Position numbers and translations under genes: made by a program. From NCBI GenBank assembly GCA_030812955.1, contig JAUSTR010000002.1, positions 1 to 64,000 of the forward strand: a stretch of DNA of 64,000 nucleotides, in the 5' to 3' direction. Positions 26,170 through 36,117 of this stretch are shown here, one piece after another (within the stretch, counting starts at the first letter, position 1; each line of letters starts with the position of its first letter). Source of the DNA: Bacillus alveayuensis (GTDB taxonomy: Bacteria; Bacillota; Bacilli; Bacillales; Aeribacillaceae). A model generated the notes under the pieces. That model ran no database searches, had not been told where the DNA came from, and saw only the letters and a program-made list of their open reading frames with translations.

Positions 26170-27681
26170 TTGTCTAAATTAAAAATTGCTAGTATTTTAT
26201 TTTTTATTTCTACTCTCTTTTTGAAATTTTCTAGCATGTTCAGGGATATAGTAATTGCTCATCAGTTTGGTGCTAGTGCAGTCGTTGGAGCATATAATGC
26301 AGCGATGACAATTCCAAACACTTTTATATTATTTATGTTAACTGGTATGAAAGATGCATTTGTGCCATCGTATCTAAAGTATAATAAACAAAATCAAGGT
26401 TTTTCTCATTTAACCAATATAGTGAAAGGTACGTTTTACATTGGACTATTAATTTCAATTGTGGGTGCTCTGTTATCTCCGTTATTAATCAAAACTTTAT
26501 TTCCTACGTTCTCGGATGACATTGAACAGCTTGCGATATGGACATCTATTGCATATTTTTTATCCGTTTTTTTAGTCGGTATAAATGCTGTATATGAAGG
26601 TTATTTTGATGCTAACGGGAAATACTCGTTTTCGACATTTTCGCAAACAGTTGTTGTGTTATGTACGATTGGTAGCACAACGTTTCTTAGTAAAGTCATC
26701 GGTGGCTATTCGATCGCTTTTGGATACTTAGTCGGAACAGTAATCTCTTTTCTAATTAAGCTTATTTATTTTAAACCTAAAAACTTCATTAATTGGAAAC
26801 AAAAAATTGATTTAAAGGAAGTACGAACATTTTATTATATTTTTATCCCTGTCGGATTAACAATAATGGTCGGACAAATAAATTTGAATATTAGCAATTT
26901 TTTTGCTGGTATGTTTGGAGCTGATGCTATTTCATATCTAAATTATGCATTTCGTTTAGTTAGTATTCCTCAAGCTATTTTTGGAGTGACTGTAGCAACG
27001 ATCATATATCCTATTATTGCTAGGGCACGTACTAATAATGATATGCCTCTTTTTAAGTCTGGATTGGAAAAAGGATTGGCAATTATGTTTCTTTTTTTGG
27101 CTCCAACTGTAGCTGGAATGATGCTAATGATGAAAGAGGTCATACAAATAGTTTATCAACGTGGAGCATTCGATTCAGCGGCAACATTAGCTACTGCAGA
27201 GGTGGCTTATTATTACATTGGCTCAGTTCTTTTTTATAGTATCCAGGTTATTATTGCAAAGGGTTTTTATACACTTGATAAGGGTAATTTGATTATGAAG
27301 ATTGGAATATTATCTATAATGTTAAATATAATATTTAATTTTATATTTTCAAATTGGATCGGTTATAAAGGATTGGCATTATCCACTTCAGTTGTCGGTT
27401 TTATTTATACATTACTTGCATTTTTAATTTTAAATAAACAAATAGGCTGGCTTTCTTTAGGGAAAATTGGGAAGGAATATTTAAAGATACTATTATCATG
27501 TTTAGTGATGATAACAGTACTATTGAATATTAAAGGTTTTTTTGAGCATTTTAATGTATATTTATATTTCATGATTTTAACAATTATTGGAGCAGTCATT
27601 TATTTGGTAATGTTATTGATATTTAAAACAGAGTCTCTAAATGATATCGTTTTTAAAAAATCGGATTTAAAAAACTATTGA
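26170..27681 (+). CDS. MurJ/MviN-type lipid-linked glycan flippase
   Basis: TTG at 26170 is chosen (AGGGTGTGAT just upstream) over GTG at 26161. The 503-residue protein has 13-14 membrane helices of the MOP superfamily. MurJ-like motifs include SSMFRDIVIAHQFGA in helix 1, MKDAFVPSYLKY, YEGYFDANGKYSF and YQRGAFDSAAT. MurJ flips lipid II; members inside polysaccharide clusters usually export other undecaprenyl-PP-linked units (a Wzx-like role). Its position between the hydrolases and tagO favours export of the polymer repeat unit. The genome's true murJ may be elsewhere. Confidence 0.82.
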   Translation: MSKLKIASILFFISTLFLKFSSMFRDIVIAHQFGASAVVGAYNAAMTIPNTFILFMLTGMKDAFVPSYLKYNKQNQGFSHLTNIVKGTFYIGLLISIVGALLSPLLIKTLFPTFSDDIEQLAIWTSIAYFLSVFLVGINAVYEGYFDANGKYSFSTFSQTVVVLCTIGSTTFLSKVIGGYSIAFGYLVGTVISFLIKLIYFKPKNFINWKQKIDLKEVRTFYYIFIPVGLTIMVGQINLNISNFFAGMFGADAISYLNYAFRLVSIPQAIFGVTVATIIYPIIARARTNNDMPLFKSGLEKGLAIMFLFLAPTVAGMMLMMKEVIQIVYQRGAFDSAATLATAEVAYYYIGSVLFYSIQVIIAKGFYTLDKGNLIMKIGILSIMLNIIFNFIFSNWIGYKGLALSTSVVGFIYTLLAFLILNKQIGWLSLGKIGKEYLKILLSCLVMITVLLNIKGFFEHFNVYLYFMILTIIGAVIYLVMLLIFKTESLNDIVFKKSDLKNY

Positions 27682-27885
27682 ATCAAAATTTAAAGGGCAC
27701 TTTTCTTTTTGAGTATAAAAAGATATAATAATTAACGTGTGATGATTACTAATGAAATAACATTTTATTTCATGGATGAAAATGAACTTTTTGTAAATTT
27801 GCATATAATTGATTTTAAATCATGTAGCCGTTAATTAGCTTATATATTATTTCATTTATTAATCTCCCTTTGTGAGGTGTAATGA

Positions 27886-28971
27886 ATGTCTCCGTACATA
27901 ATAACATTCCTAATTACATTTATAATAAGCGTGATATCTGTTCCATTTGTAATAAAATTTGCAAAAAAGATTGGTGCTGTGGATATTCCTAATAATCGAA
28001 AAGTTCACAATAAACCAATTCCACGAATTGGTGGGGTTTCAATATATATTGCTTTTTTAATAGGGTTTCTTTATATATCAACATTTGTAGATTTAAATTT
28101 TAGTATTATTATTGCTACAACAATAATTGTCATAACTGGTTTTGTTGATGATAAATTTCAACTTAAGCCATGGCAGAAGCTAGTCGGTCAAACATTAGCA
28201 GCTGCCATTGTTTTGGCAGACGGGCTGGCTATTGAATATATAACAGTACCTTTTTTAGAAGAGAGCATACATGTTAATATATGGATAGCGCTTTTTGTAT
28301 CATTTTTTTGGATACTTGGAGTGACAAATGCTGTAAACTTGATAGATGGTCTTGATGGTTTGGCATCAGGTGTATCTATAATTGCGGCAACCTCGATTTT
28401 TATCATGGCATTGATCATGGGGGAAACACATGTTGCTTTTCTGTCGCTTGCTTTAATTGGTGCTGCACTTGGGTTTCTAATATTTAACTTTCATCCAGCC
28501 AAAATTTTTATGGGGGATACAGGATCTTTGTTGCTCGGTTTTCTACTTTCTGTTCTCTCCATTATCGGATTTAAACAAGTGACCTTCATAACTTTTATTA
28601 TTCCGATCGTAATCCTTGCAGTGCCTTTAACGGATACAACTATGGCAATTATTCGTCGTAAACTACAAAACAAAAAAATTATGGATGCTGACAAAAATCA
28701 CTTGCATCATCGTTTATTAGACGCTGGTTTTACTCACAGACAAGCTGTTTTGTTTATTTATTTTATTTCCGTGTTCTTTGGTGCTTCAGCCATTCTCTTA
28801 TATAAAGCAAATTTATTCGCCTCGATTATCATTTTTATTTTGGTTTTACTTTTAATTGAGTTGTTAATTGAGGTTTTTGAGTTAATTGGTAAAAATTACA
28901 AACCTCTAATTAGTCTATATAATAAGCTAAATCCTAAGAAAGTAAGTATAGAAAACAACAAAAACGCTTGA
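27886..28971 (+). CDS. tagO: Undecaprenyl-phosphate GlcNAc-1-phosphate transferase, copy 1
   Basis: This polytopic enzyme (MraY/WecA superfamily) starts wall-polymer synthesis by moving GlcNAc-1-phosphate onto undecaprenyl phosphate. The 361 residues contain KVHNKPIPRIGG, the Asp motif GFVDDKFQLKPWQK, the NAVNLIDGLDGLASG catalytic motif, FNFHPAKIFMGDTGS and the cytoplasmic His motif DKNHLHHRLLDAGF, all intact. A homologous second copy is at 31207-32274. The last codons overlap the ascending arm of the terminator that follows. Confidence 0.92.
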   Translation: MSPYIITFLITFIISVISVPFVIKFAKKIGAVDIPNNRKVHNKPIPRIGGVSIYIAFLIGFLYISTFVDLNFSIIIATTIIVITGFVDDKFQLKPWQKLVGQTLAAAIVLADGLAIEYITVPFLEESIHVNIWIALFVSFFWILGVTNAVNLIDGLDGLASGVSIIAATSIFIMALIMGETHVAFLSLALIGAALGFLIFNFHPAKIFMGDTGSLLLGFLLSVLSIIGFKQVTFITFIIPIVILAVPLTDTTMAIIRRKLQNKKIMDADKNHLHHRLLDAGFTHRQAVLFIYFISVFFGASAILLYKANLFASIIIFILVLLLIELLIEVFELIGKNYKPLISLYNKLNPKKVSIENNKNA

Positions 28972-28999
28972 TGTGAATTAAGCGTTTTTGTTGTTTAAA
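28954..28999 (+). terminator. Terminator overlapping the tagO stop codon
   Basis: AACAACAAAAACGCTT (28954-28969) pairs perfectly over 16 bp with AAGCGTTTTTGTTGTT (28980-28995), followed by TAAATG. The left arm encodes the last residues (NNKNA) of the TagO protein and the stop codon lies at the arm's end. The A-rich left and T-rich right arms fit a bidirectional terminator shape. Confidence 0.75.
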
Positions 29000-29050
29000 T
29001 GCAGCTTTTTAGTTATAAAGGTAAATCAACAAAAATGTGAGAGGGTTGTT

Positions 29051-30148
29051 ATGAAAATTCACTTAATTGCAAACATGTATCCAAGCCAATCGGCTCCCAA
29101 TTACGGTGTATTTGTTAAAAATACAGAGGATATTTTATTAGACGCTGGTTTTAAAGTTGACCGTACTGTACTGCTTAAAGAAAAAAATAAGGTATTAAAG
29201 CTAATAAAATATTTGATTTATTTTTTGAAAATTATCTGGAAAGGGTTAATCAAAAAGTATGATATAACGTATGTACATTATGCTTCACATAATGCGCTTC
29301 CAATTCTGTTATTAAAAAAATTGAATAAAAATCTAGTCATCTATACAAATGTTCATGGCAGTGATGTCGTACCAGAAGTGCCATCACAAGAAAAATATCA
29401 GCCTTATGTTAAAAAGCTATTAAATCATTCAAATGTAGTGATTACACCAAGTAAATATTATGAAGAACTAGTTAGAAGGAAATATAACTTAGAAAATCGC
29501 ATAGAAGTCTTTCCTTCTGGAGGAGTTAATAGCAAAACTTTTTATCAGAGAGAGGATAAACAGTCTGCGCTTGAAGAGCTTAATTTAGATCGTCATTATC
29601 AATATATTGGATATGTCAGTCGACTAGATGTTGGAAAAGGGTGGGACATTTTATTAAAATCATTGAAAAAATTAAATGATGAACAATTTATAAAAAAAAA
29701 TAATATAAAAGTTATTATGGTAGGAGATGGAAAAGACAAAGAAAAATTCGAAAAAATGGTATCTGAATATAAGTTAGAAAATGTAATTATTCACTTTCCT
29801 TTATTACCTCAACAAAAATTAAATGCAATATATAATGCGATTGATGTGTTTTGTTTTCCAACAACTAGAACAGGGGAAAGTTTAGGTCTTGTCGGATTAG
29901 AAGCAATGGCTTGTGGAGCACCTGTAATAGGTAGCTCTATAGGTGGCTTGCTTGATTATATTATTGATGGTACAAACGGTTTTTTGTTTCAAACTGGGTC
30001 TATAGATGATTTAGTAAATAAAATAAAGCTTTATTATTCACTTTCAGAAGATCAAAAGAGAAAAATGTGTGATGAGGCAAAACGTAAAGCAGAAGAATAT
30101 AAAGTGGAAAATATAAAAGGTAAGTTAATTGAAATTTTTCAATCATAG
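29051..30148 (+). CDS. Family 4 glycosyltransferase
   Basis: The ATG at 29051 follows a GAGAGGG site; the frame extends upstream to 28988, but that part lies in the terminator. The 365-residue GT-B fold protein has an N-terminal domain with [17 protein letters not shown] and [12 protein letters not shown], and a C-terminal donor-binding domain with [17 protein letters not shown], the [18 protein letters not shown] motif and [11 protein letters not shown]. It should add a sugar from a nucleotide or polyprenyl donor to the growing repeat unit. The specific sugar cannot be told. It is followed after 14 bases by galU. Confidence 0.88.
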   Translation: MKIHLIANMYPSQSAPNYGVFVKNTEDILLDAGFKVDRTVLLKEKNKVLKLIKYLIYFLKIIWKGLIKKYDITYVHYASHNALPILLLKKLNKNLVIYTNVHGSDVVPEVPSQEKYQPYVKKLLNHSNVVITPSKYYEELVRRKYNLENRIEVFPSGGVNSKTFYQREDKQSALEELNLDRHYQYIGYVSRLDVGKGWDILLKSLKKLNDEQFIKKNNIKVIMVGDGKDKEKFEKMVSEYKLENVIIHFPLLPQQKLNAIYNAIDVFCFPTTRTGESLGLVGLEAMACGAPVIGSSIGGLLDYIIDGTNGFLFQTGSIDDLVNKIKLYYSLSEDQKRKMCDEAKRKAEEYKVENIKGKLIEIFQS

Positions 30149-30162
30149 TGGAGGTTCTTTTC

Positions 30163-31047
30163 ATGAAAAAGGTAAAGAAAGCTGTCATTCCAGCTGCAGG
30201 TTTAGGTACACGGTTTTTGCCGGCTACAAAAGCGCAACCGAAGGAAATGTTACCGATTGTGGATAAACCAACTATTCAGTATATTATAGAAGAAGCCATC
30301 GAATCAGGTATTGAAGATATTATTATTGTAACTGGTCGTAATAAAAGAGCGATTGAAGATCACTTTGACTATTCTATAGAGCTAGAGCTGGAGTTAAGAG
30401 AGAAGGAAAAGTTCGATTTATTAGAAGAAGTACAGAAAATCTCTAATATGGTAAATATACACTATATAAGACAAAAAAAACCGTTAGGATTAGGACATGC
30501 AGTAAACTGTGCGAAAAGTTTTATTGTTAACGAGCCGTTTGCTGTTTTATTAGGCGATGATATTGTCAAAAGTGAGACACCTTGCTTAAAACAACTTATA
30601 GATATATATAACGAATATCAGTGTTCTGTAGTTGGCACAAAAAAAGTACATGAGGATGATTTGCATAAATATGGTATTATTAAGCCTAGGCCGACAAATA
30701 TTAGTGATGACTTAGTCCAAGTTGTAGATATGGTAGAAAAGCCTAGAGAAAATGCTCCTTCTAATATTGCTGTAATGGGAAGATATATTTTTAATCCAGA
30801 GATCTTTGATTACCTAGAAAATTTGGATGTCGGACATGGTGGGGAAATCCAGCTTACTGATGCTATAAAGAAAATGTCACAAAATAGTAAAGTTTTAGCA
30901 TATGCTTTTGAAGGAAGAAGATATGATGTTGGTGATAAGTTTGGTTTTCTAGAGGCAACAATTGATTTAGCTCTAGAACGAGAAGATTTAAGTGAACGAC
31001 TAAAATATTATCTAAAAAAACTTTACAAAGAAGGGAAACTAAACTAA
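30163..31047 (+). CDS. galU: UTP-glucose-1-phosphate uridylyltransferase, copy 2
   Basis: ATG at 30163 follows a GGAGG site; the frame opens at a GTG at 30148 that overlaps the previous stop. The protein is closely similar to the gtaB product at 6485 throughout ([57 protein letters not shown]). Active-site motifs are intact. Two such genes 24 kb apart on either side of the polymer genes may reflect a locus assembled from two modules. Confidence 0.93.
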   Translation: MKKVKKAVIPAAGLGTRFLPATKAQPKEMLPIVDKPTIQYIIEEAIESGIEDIIIVTGRNKRAIEDHFDYSIELELELREKEKFDLLEEVQKISNMVNIHYIRQKKPLGLGHAVNCAKSFIVNEPFAVLLGDDIVKSETPCLKQLIDIYNEYQCSVVGTKKVHEDDLHKYGIIKPRPTNISDDLVQVVDMVEKPRENAPSNIAVMGRYIFNPEIFDYLENLDVGHGGEIQLTDAIKKMSQNSKVLAYAFEGRRYDVGDKFGFLEATIDLALEREDLSERLKYYLKKLYKEGKLN

Positions 31048-31059
31048 TTATAGTTAGTG

Positions 31060-31091
31060 AAGGTGCACTTATTAAGGGTGTACCTTTTTTT
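31060..31091 (+). terminator. Terminator after galU copy 2
   Basis: AAGGTGCAC (31060-31068) pairs with GTGTACCTT (31078-31086) with one wobble, followed by TTTTT. Confidence 0.8.
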
Positions 31092-31206
31092 AAATAAATA
31101 TTTGTTTGTATTAATACTATATTATTAATTAGTTGCTTTGTATGCATTAAATAATAAATGGCTAACATAAGACTGAAGTTTACTTTTCAATTAGAGGTAT
31201 AGTCTT

Positions 31207-32274
31207 ATGGAATTATTTCTTAAACTATTCGTTGTGTTTTTCATTTCATTGAGCATTACACCATTTATTATAAAATTTGCATTTATTCTCGGTGCTGTTG
31301 ATTCTCCTAGTAAAAGAAAAGTCCATAAAATAGCAATGCCAAGGCTGGGAGGATTGGCAATTGTTTTAGCTTTTTATGTAGGTGTTTTACTTTTTATTCC
31401 TGAAAGTATGTATTTAAAAGGTGTTCTTGTTGGTTCATTCATTATCGCCATTACTGGTTTTTTGGATGATATTTTTGAACTGAATCCAAAATGGAAGCTA
31501 ATGGGTCAACTATTGGCTTCGTTTTTTGTTGTATCAAGTGGATTATATATTAAATTCATGCATATTCCCTTTTTGGGTCAAGTAAATATCGGTTGGTGGG
31601 GAATCCCGATCACTTTTATATGGATCCTTGTTGTAACGAATTCCATTAATTTAATTGATGGATTAGACGGTTTAGCGGCAGGGATTTCGATAATTGTTTT
31701 ATCAACCATTGTGTACTTAAGCCTGCCTGGTCAAAATTTTGTAGTGCAGATGTCCTTAATCATGATTTTTGCTATTTTAGGATTTTTAATATACAATTTT
31801 TATCCAGCAAAGGTTTTTATGGGGGATATAGGCTCACTATTTTTGGGTTTTATCATTTCTGTCTTATCTCTTTTGGAATTTAAAAATGTTACTCTTTTAT
31901 CATTACTAGTTCCTGCATTAATCCTTGGTGTACCACTATCGGATACTTTTTTTGCGATCGTAAGAAGAGTCATAAATAAAAAGTCGATCTCTTCGGCAGA
32001 TAAGTCCCATTTACATCATAATATTTTAAAATTAGGTTTTACACATTTACAAACAGTTCTAATTATTTATTTAATAAGTATTCTGTTTAGTTTATCAGCC
32101 ATTATTTTCTCAAGAAGCACTGTGTGGATATCAATTATTATTATTTTTTGTATGTTGTTCTTTATAGAGGTAATGGGAGAAATATTAGAATTGTTTGGGA
32201 AAAACTACAAGCCATTAACTAAATTATTTATAAAAATATCTGCATATGTTTACAAAAGGGACCAAAATCAATGA
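31207..32274 (+). CDS. Undecaprenyl-phosphate GlcNAc-1-phosphate transferase, copy 2
   Basis: This paralogue of the tagO product 2.2 kb upstream has the same motif set: RKVHKIAMPRLGG, GFLDDIFELNPKWK, NSINLIDGLDGLAAG, YNFYPAKVFMGDIGS and DKSHLHHNILKLGF. The 355 residues span about ten to eleven helices. In copy 1 the motif reads GDTGS and here GDIGS; other catalytic positions are kept. One of the two may begin the main polymer and the other a second glycan. Which one is the housekeeping TagO cannot be decided here. Confidence 0.9.
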   Translation: MELFLKLFVVFFISLSITPFIIKFAFILGAVDSPSKRKVHKIAMPRLGGLAIVLAFYVGVLLFIPESMYLKGVLVGSFIIAITGFLDDIFELNPKWKLMGQLLASFFVVSSGLYIKFMHIPFLGQVNIGWWGIPITFIWILVVTNSINLIDGLDGLAAGISIIVLSTIVYLSLPGQNFVVQMSLIMIFAILGFLIYNFYPAKVFMGDIGSLFLGFIISVLSLLEFKNVTLLSLLVPALILGVPLSDTFFAIVRRVINKKSISSADKSHLHHNILKLGFTHLQTVLIIYLISILFSLSAIIFSRSTVWISIIIIFCMLFFIEVMGEILELFGKNYKPLTKLFIKISAYVYKRDQNQ

Positions 32275-32343
32275 TTGATTGCTAACATTAATTCTATGGT
32301 TTTTAGGTATAAAGTAATGTTCAAATGGTTCATCACAAATTAT

Positions 32344-32379
32344 AGGCTGACTATATCAAATACATAAAGTAGTCAGCCT
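32344..32379. terminator. Hairpin between convergent tagO copy 2 and LCP genes
   Basis: AGGCTGACTA and TAGTCAGCCT form a perfect 10-bp stem with a 16-base loop. Flanking T-tracts are weak on both strands. Its position between convergent genes suggests a shared terminator. Confidence 0.5.
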
Positions 32380-32395
32380 CCAAGATATAATTCGG

Positions 32396-33346
32396 TTATA
32401 TGTCAAGATGCTGCTTCAGTTCATCAGAAATTTCTTCAATTGATTCTTGTTCAAGTTCATAGTAATAAACACCATTAATGGTTTTATTGTACCCATTTAA
32501 AGATAATGATTCTATACTATTAATCGATCCCGAATACTTTTGTAAAGCAAGGATATTTCCAATGCTAAAATTCGTTGTTAAATTTTTCCCAATTGTGTCG
32601 ATAATATCATCATATTTCGTAATCGCTGCAAATGAGCTGCTTTTTTCGATAATCGCTTTAATGACTTCTTGCTGTCTTTGACCTCTTCCAATATCGCCTA
32701 AAGGATCCTTTTTACGCATCCTTACATAAGCAAGAGCTTCTTCACCGTTTAAAGTTTGAATCCCTTCCTTGATGTGGATGGCGTCTTTGCGCCCTTGACT
32801 ATCTTGTTCTGTGAATTCTCTTTCGCTGTTTACTTCAACACCACCAAGGGCATCTACAATATCAATAAAGGCATTAAAGTTTAATTCAACATAGTAATCT
32901 ACCGGAATGTCAAAAAGGTCTTCAACTGTTTCAACTGTTAGGTCTTTTCCACCATATGAGTGAGCATGGTTAATTTTGTTTTTTCCGTGATCAGGAATTT
33001 TCACTCGTGAATCACGAGGGATACTCACCATTTTAATCGATCGGTCATCTTTATTAAATGTGGCTAAAATAAGAGCATCCGATCTGCTGTTCTTTTCGCC
33101 TGGACGAGCATCGACCCCGATGAATAATACAGAAAAATGATCTTTTGCTGGGTCAATCGGCTTTGTTCTAAGTTCTGATTTGCTGCCTCGATTCAGCTCT
33201 TCTTGTGATTGAAAAGAAGCATTTGCAACTTTATACGTTAAATAAGCACCATATCCTCCAGCAAACAATAAAAGAACTAGAAAAAGACATCCAATGGTAC
33301 GTAATTTTTTTCGTTTCTTCTTTTTCTTTAATGTAGTTCGATTCAT
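32396..33346 (-). CDS. LytR-CpsA-Psr (LCP) family polymer ligase, copy 2
   Basis: This 316-residue paralogue of the LCP protein at 5330-6283 has a very basic start (LKKKKKRKKLR), one membrane helix (IGCLFLVLLLFAGGYGAYL) and LCP motifs FSVLFIGVDARPGEKNSRSD, VSIPRDSRVKI, NHAHSYGG and YVRMRKKDPLGDIGRGQRQ. It closes the wall-polymer locus on the right. In B. subtilis the LCP gene tagU lies beside yvyE and degS, so this copy is in the syntenic position. It ends before the hairpin at 32344. Confidence 0.9.
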   Translation of the reverse strand: MNRTTLKKKKKRKKLRTIGCLFLVLLLFAGGYGAYLTYKVANASFQSQEELNRGSKSELRTKPIDPAKDHFSVLFIGVDARPGEKNSRSDALILATFNKDDRSIKMVSIPRDSRVKIPDHGKNKINHAHSYGGKDLTVETVEDLFDIPVDYYVELNFNAFIDIVDALGGVEVNSEREFTEQDSQGRKDAIHIKEGIQTLNGEEALAYVRMRKKDPLGDIGRGQRQQEVIKAIIEKSSSFAAITKYDDIIDTIGKNLTTNFSIGNILALQKYSGSINSIESLSLNGYNKTINGVYYYELEQESIEEISDELKQHLDI

Positions 33347-33357
33347 AGAAAATCTCC

Positions 33358-33999
33358 TTAACTAAATGTTATTTCTTTCTCCAAATACTCCACTTCACCT
33401 TCTGTCATGCCGCATTTTCCGTTTGTTAGTTCTGTCATCCATTCCTTGAAGGCTTCTTTCTTTTCTTCTTCGACGTAAGTTTCGATGAGAACATCGTCTA
33501 AGTAGTGGATTTCTTTTAGTTTGTATTCGGAGTGGCGAAGTTCGTTTTCGACTTTGCCAAGCCATGTATAATCGATTTTTGTTTTTAAAATTCGCATCAA
33601 TTTTCGTTCGACAACACCTGTGTGGTTGATACCTTCTGATACCGCTTTGCCGTAAGCGCGGATAAGTCCCCCCGCACCGAGTTTAATGCCGCCGAAATAT
33701 CTAGTGACGACAGCGACTGTATCTTTTAATTGGCGTTTTTTTAATACTTCCAGCATCGGAACGCCGGCTGTACCGCTCGGTTCCCCATCGTCATTTGCTT
33801 TTTGGATTTGGTCATGTTCCCCGATTAAATAGGCCGAGCAATTATGGGTAGCATTCCAATGCATTTTTTTAATTTTATTGATAAAGTCTTGGGCTTCCTC
33901 TTCGGTTTTGGCACGATTGATGTAGCAAATAAAGCGCGATTTCTGGATGACAATTTCATGCTCTCCAAATCCTTTTACGGTATAATAATGGGAAAGCAT
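33358..33999 (-). CDS. yvyE: YigZ/IMPACT family protein YvyE
   Basis: The 213 residues show the UPF0029/IMPACT N-terminal domain: KSRFICYINRAKTEEEAQ, WNATHNCSAYLIG, then NDDGEPSGTAGVPMLE, and RYFGGIKLGAGGLIRAYGKA. A DUF1949-type C-terminal domain follows. These proteins are conserved in bacteria and related to eukaryotic IMPACT; the bacterial role is not settled. It lies 12 bases upstream of the LCP gene on the same strand and is divergent from degS, as in B. subtilis. Confidence 0.92.
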   Translation of the reverse strand: MLSHYYTVKGFGEHEIVIQKSRFICYINRAKTEEEAQDFINKIKKMHWNATHNCSAYLIGEHDQIQKANDDGEPSGTAGVPMLEVLKKRQLKDTVAVVTRYFGGIKLGAGGLIRAYGKAVSEGINHTGVVERKLMRILKTKIDYTWLGKVENELRHSEYKLKEIHYLDDVLIETYVEEEKKEAFKEWMTELTNGKCGMTEGEVEYLEKEITFS

Positions 34000-34158
34000 A
34001 CTTGTCCACCTCCCTAAGCGGATTTGACAAGGTGTTTTAACTTTTTGATCCTACAAAAAAATCACTACATTCTTCTATTATAAAACGACAAATTTTTCAC
34101 TTCAATTAAGAATCCTATAAAGTTTTGTTACAAAATTCATGAATTGGGGGATTAATAA

Positions 34159-35358
34159 ATGGACTCCAAAAATTTTGACGCAAAAATATTAGATCGAATA
34201 TTAGAGAAAATGATTCGAACGGTGCAAACTAGTAAAGATGAGATTTTTAAAATCGGTGAAAGCTCACGTCAAGAATATGACATTATTGTGCAGGAATTAA
34301 AGCTTATTAAAGAGCAAGTGAATACGGTGATTGAAAAAAGTGACAAATTGGCTGTGCAATCCAAATATGCTCGGCAGCGCTTAGTGGAGGTGAGCAAAAA
34401 CTTTCAAAATTTCTCTGAAGAAGATATTCGCACGGCTTATGAAAGAGCCCATTCATTGCAAATGGAGCTTACGATGCTAAAGGAAAAAGAAAAGCAGCTT
34501 CGTGATCGCCGTGATGAATTAGAACGGAGACTTCTGAACTTAAAGGAAATGATGGAACGGGCCGATCATTTAGTTGGACAAATTAACGTTGTCTTGCATT
34601 ATTTAGACCAAGATTTGCGCAAAATGGGCGATATTTTAGAAGATGCTCGGCAAAAACAGCTTTTTGGCTTGAGAATTATTGAAGCACAAGAAGAAGAAAG
34701 AAAGAGGTTATCGAGAGAAATTCATGACGGCCCAGCTCAGCTGCTCGCAAATGTCCTAATGCGTTCCGATTTAATCGATCGGGTGTTCCGCCAGCGAGGT
34801 GCAGAGGAGGGGGTTAAAGAAGTAAAAAATTTGCGTGAAATGGTTCGCAGCGCTTTGTATGAAGTTCGTCGCATTATTTATGATTTACGTCCAATGGCTT
34901 TAGATGATTTAGGATTAATTCCAACCCTCAGAAAATATTTGGCAACGATCGAAGAATATAATGGGCGAACAAAAATTTCCTTCACAAGCATCGGTACTTC
35001 AGAAGAAAACCGGCTGCCGGCTCGATTTGAAGTCGCTTTATTCCGGTTAGTACAGGAGGCTGTTACGAATGCTTTGAAGCATTCAGATGGAGATAAGGTT
35101 GATGTGAAAGTTGAAGTAAGGAAGGATCAAATTAATCTTCTTATCAGAGATAACGGGAAAGGGTTTGATCCTCATCAAATTGACAATGAAAATAAGCATT
35201 CGTTCGGTTTAATGGGAATGAAAGAGCGAGTTGATTTATTAGATGGGAAATTAGTCATTCATTCAAAGCAGGGACAAGGCACTAGTATTATGATACAAGT
35301 CCCGATCAATATGCAAAAAAGCGAAAAAAGGCATATTGACTCACATATGTCTAATTAG
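34159..35358 (+). CDS. degS: Sensor histidine kinase DegS
   Basis: This cytoplasmic kinase without membrane helices phosphorylates DegU. The 399-residue protein has a long N-terminal coiled coil (about residues 1-170, including a DegS sensory segment YERAHSLQMELTM). The HisKA_3 phosphoacceptor motif is LSREIHDGPAQLLANV (His near residue 190). An HATPase domain carries RLVQEAVTNALKHS and IRDNGKGFD, ending with GMKERVDLLDGKL. It precedes degU by 29 bases. DegS/DegU control exoenzymes, competence and motility; targets of all three kinds are in this window. Confidence 0.96.
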   Translation: MDSKNFDAKILDRILEKMIRTVQTSKDEIFKIGESSRQEYDIIVQELKLIKEQVNTVIEKSDKLAVQSKYARQRLVEVSKNFQNFSEEDIRTAYERAHSLQMELTMLKEKEKQLRDRRDELERRLLNLKEMMERADHLVGQINVVLHYLDQDLRKMGDILEDARQKQLFGLRIIEAQEEERKRLSREIHDGPAQLLANVLMRSDLIDRVFRQRGAEEGVKEVKNLREMVRSALYEVRRIIYDLRPMALDDLGLIPTLRKYLATIEEYNGRTKISFTSIGTSEENRLPARFEVALFRLVQEAVTNALKHSDGDKVDVKVEVRKDQINLLIRDNGKGFDPHQIDNENKHSFGLMGMKERVDLLDGKLVIHSKQGQGTSIMIQVPINMQKSEKRHIDSHMSN

Positions 35359-35387
35359 CCTACAATGGATGATGGGGAGGCATAAAC

Positions 35388-36077
35388 ATGGCGAAAAAAA
35401 CGAAGATTGTCATCATAGATGATCATCAATTGTTCCGCGAAGGAGTTAAGCGGATTTTAGACTTTGAACCGAATTTTGAAGTGGTCGCAGAAGCAGAAGA
35501 TGGAACAGAAGCTCTAACCGTTGTAAAAGAGCATCAGCCGGATGTCGTCATTATGGATATTAATATGCCACAAATTAATGGTGTTGAGGCAACGAAGAGG
35601 TTAGTTGAAGCGCATCCCGAAACGAAGGTGATTATTTTATCCATACATGATGATGAAAATTATGTCACACACGCCTTAAAAACGGGTGCCTGCGGTTACT
35701 TATTAAAGGAAATGGATGCAGATACGCTCATTGAAGCGGTTAAAGTTGTGGCAGAAGGAGGGGCTTACTTACATCCAAAGGTTACCCATAATTTAGTGAA
35801 TGAGTTTCGTCGTCTTGCCTTAAGCGGACAAGTCGAGCATGTTGGACAAGTAAAACCGGAAGTGCGCCGCCCTTTACATATTTTAACGCGTCGAGAATGT
35901 GAAGTGCTGCAAATGCTAGCAGATGGAAAAAGCAACAGAGCCATTGGGGAAGCCTTATTTATTAGTGAAAAGACCGTGAAAAACCATGTCAGCAACATCC
36001 TGCAAAAAATGAATGTGAATGATCGGACCCAAGCAGTAGTTGTGGCCATTAAAAACGGCTGGGTAGAGGTTCGATAA
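35388..36077 (+). CDS. degU: Response regulator DegU
   Basis: A NarL/FixJ-type regulator of 229 residues. The receiver domain has [11 protein letters not shown], the phosphoacceptor Asp in [10 protein letters not shown] (near residue 56) and the conserved Lys in [11 protein letters not shown]. The C-terminal LuxR-type HTH contains [15 protein letters not shown] and [16 protein letters not shown]. It follows a GGGGAGG site. In B. subtilis DegU activates comK priming, exoprotease genes and, when unphosphorylated, competence. Confidence 0.97.
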   Translation: MAKKTKIVIIDDHQLFREGVKRILDFEPNFEVVAEAEDGTEALTVVKEHQPDVVIMDINMPQINGVEATKRLVEAHPETKVIILSIHDDENYVTHALKTGACGYLLKEMDADTLIEAVKVVAEGGAYLHPKVTHNLVNEFRRLALSGQVEHVGQVKPEVRRPLHILTRRECEVLQMLADGKSNRAIGEALFISEKTVKNHVSNILQKMNVNDRTQAVVVAIKNGWVEVR

Positions 36078-36087
36078 AGGAAGAACA

Positions 36088-36117
36088 GGTTAAGGTTAAA
36101 CAGGCCTTAACCTCTTT
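36088..36117 (+). terminator. Terminator after degU
   Basis: GGTTAAGG and CCTTAACC form an 8-bp stem with a nine-base loop followed by TCTTT. A second hairpin with almost the same stem lies at 36280-36309. Confidence 0.65.
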
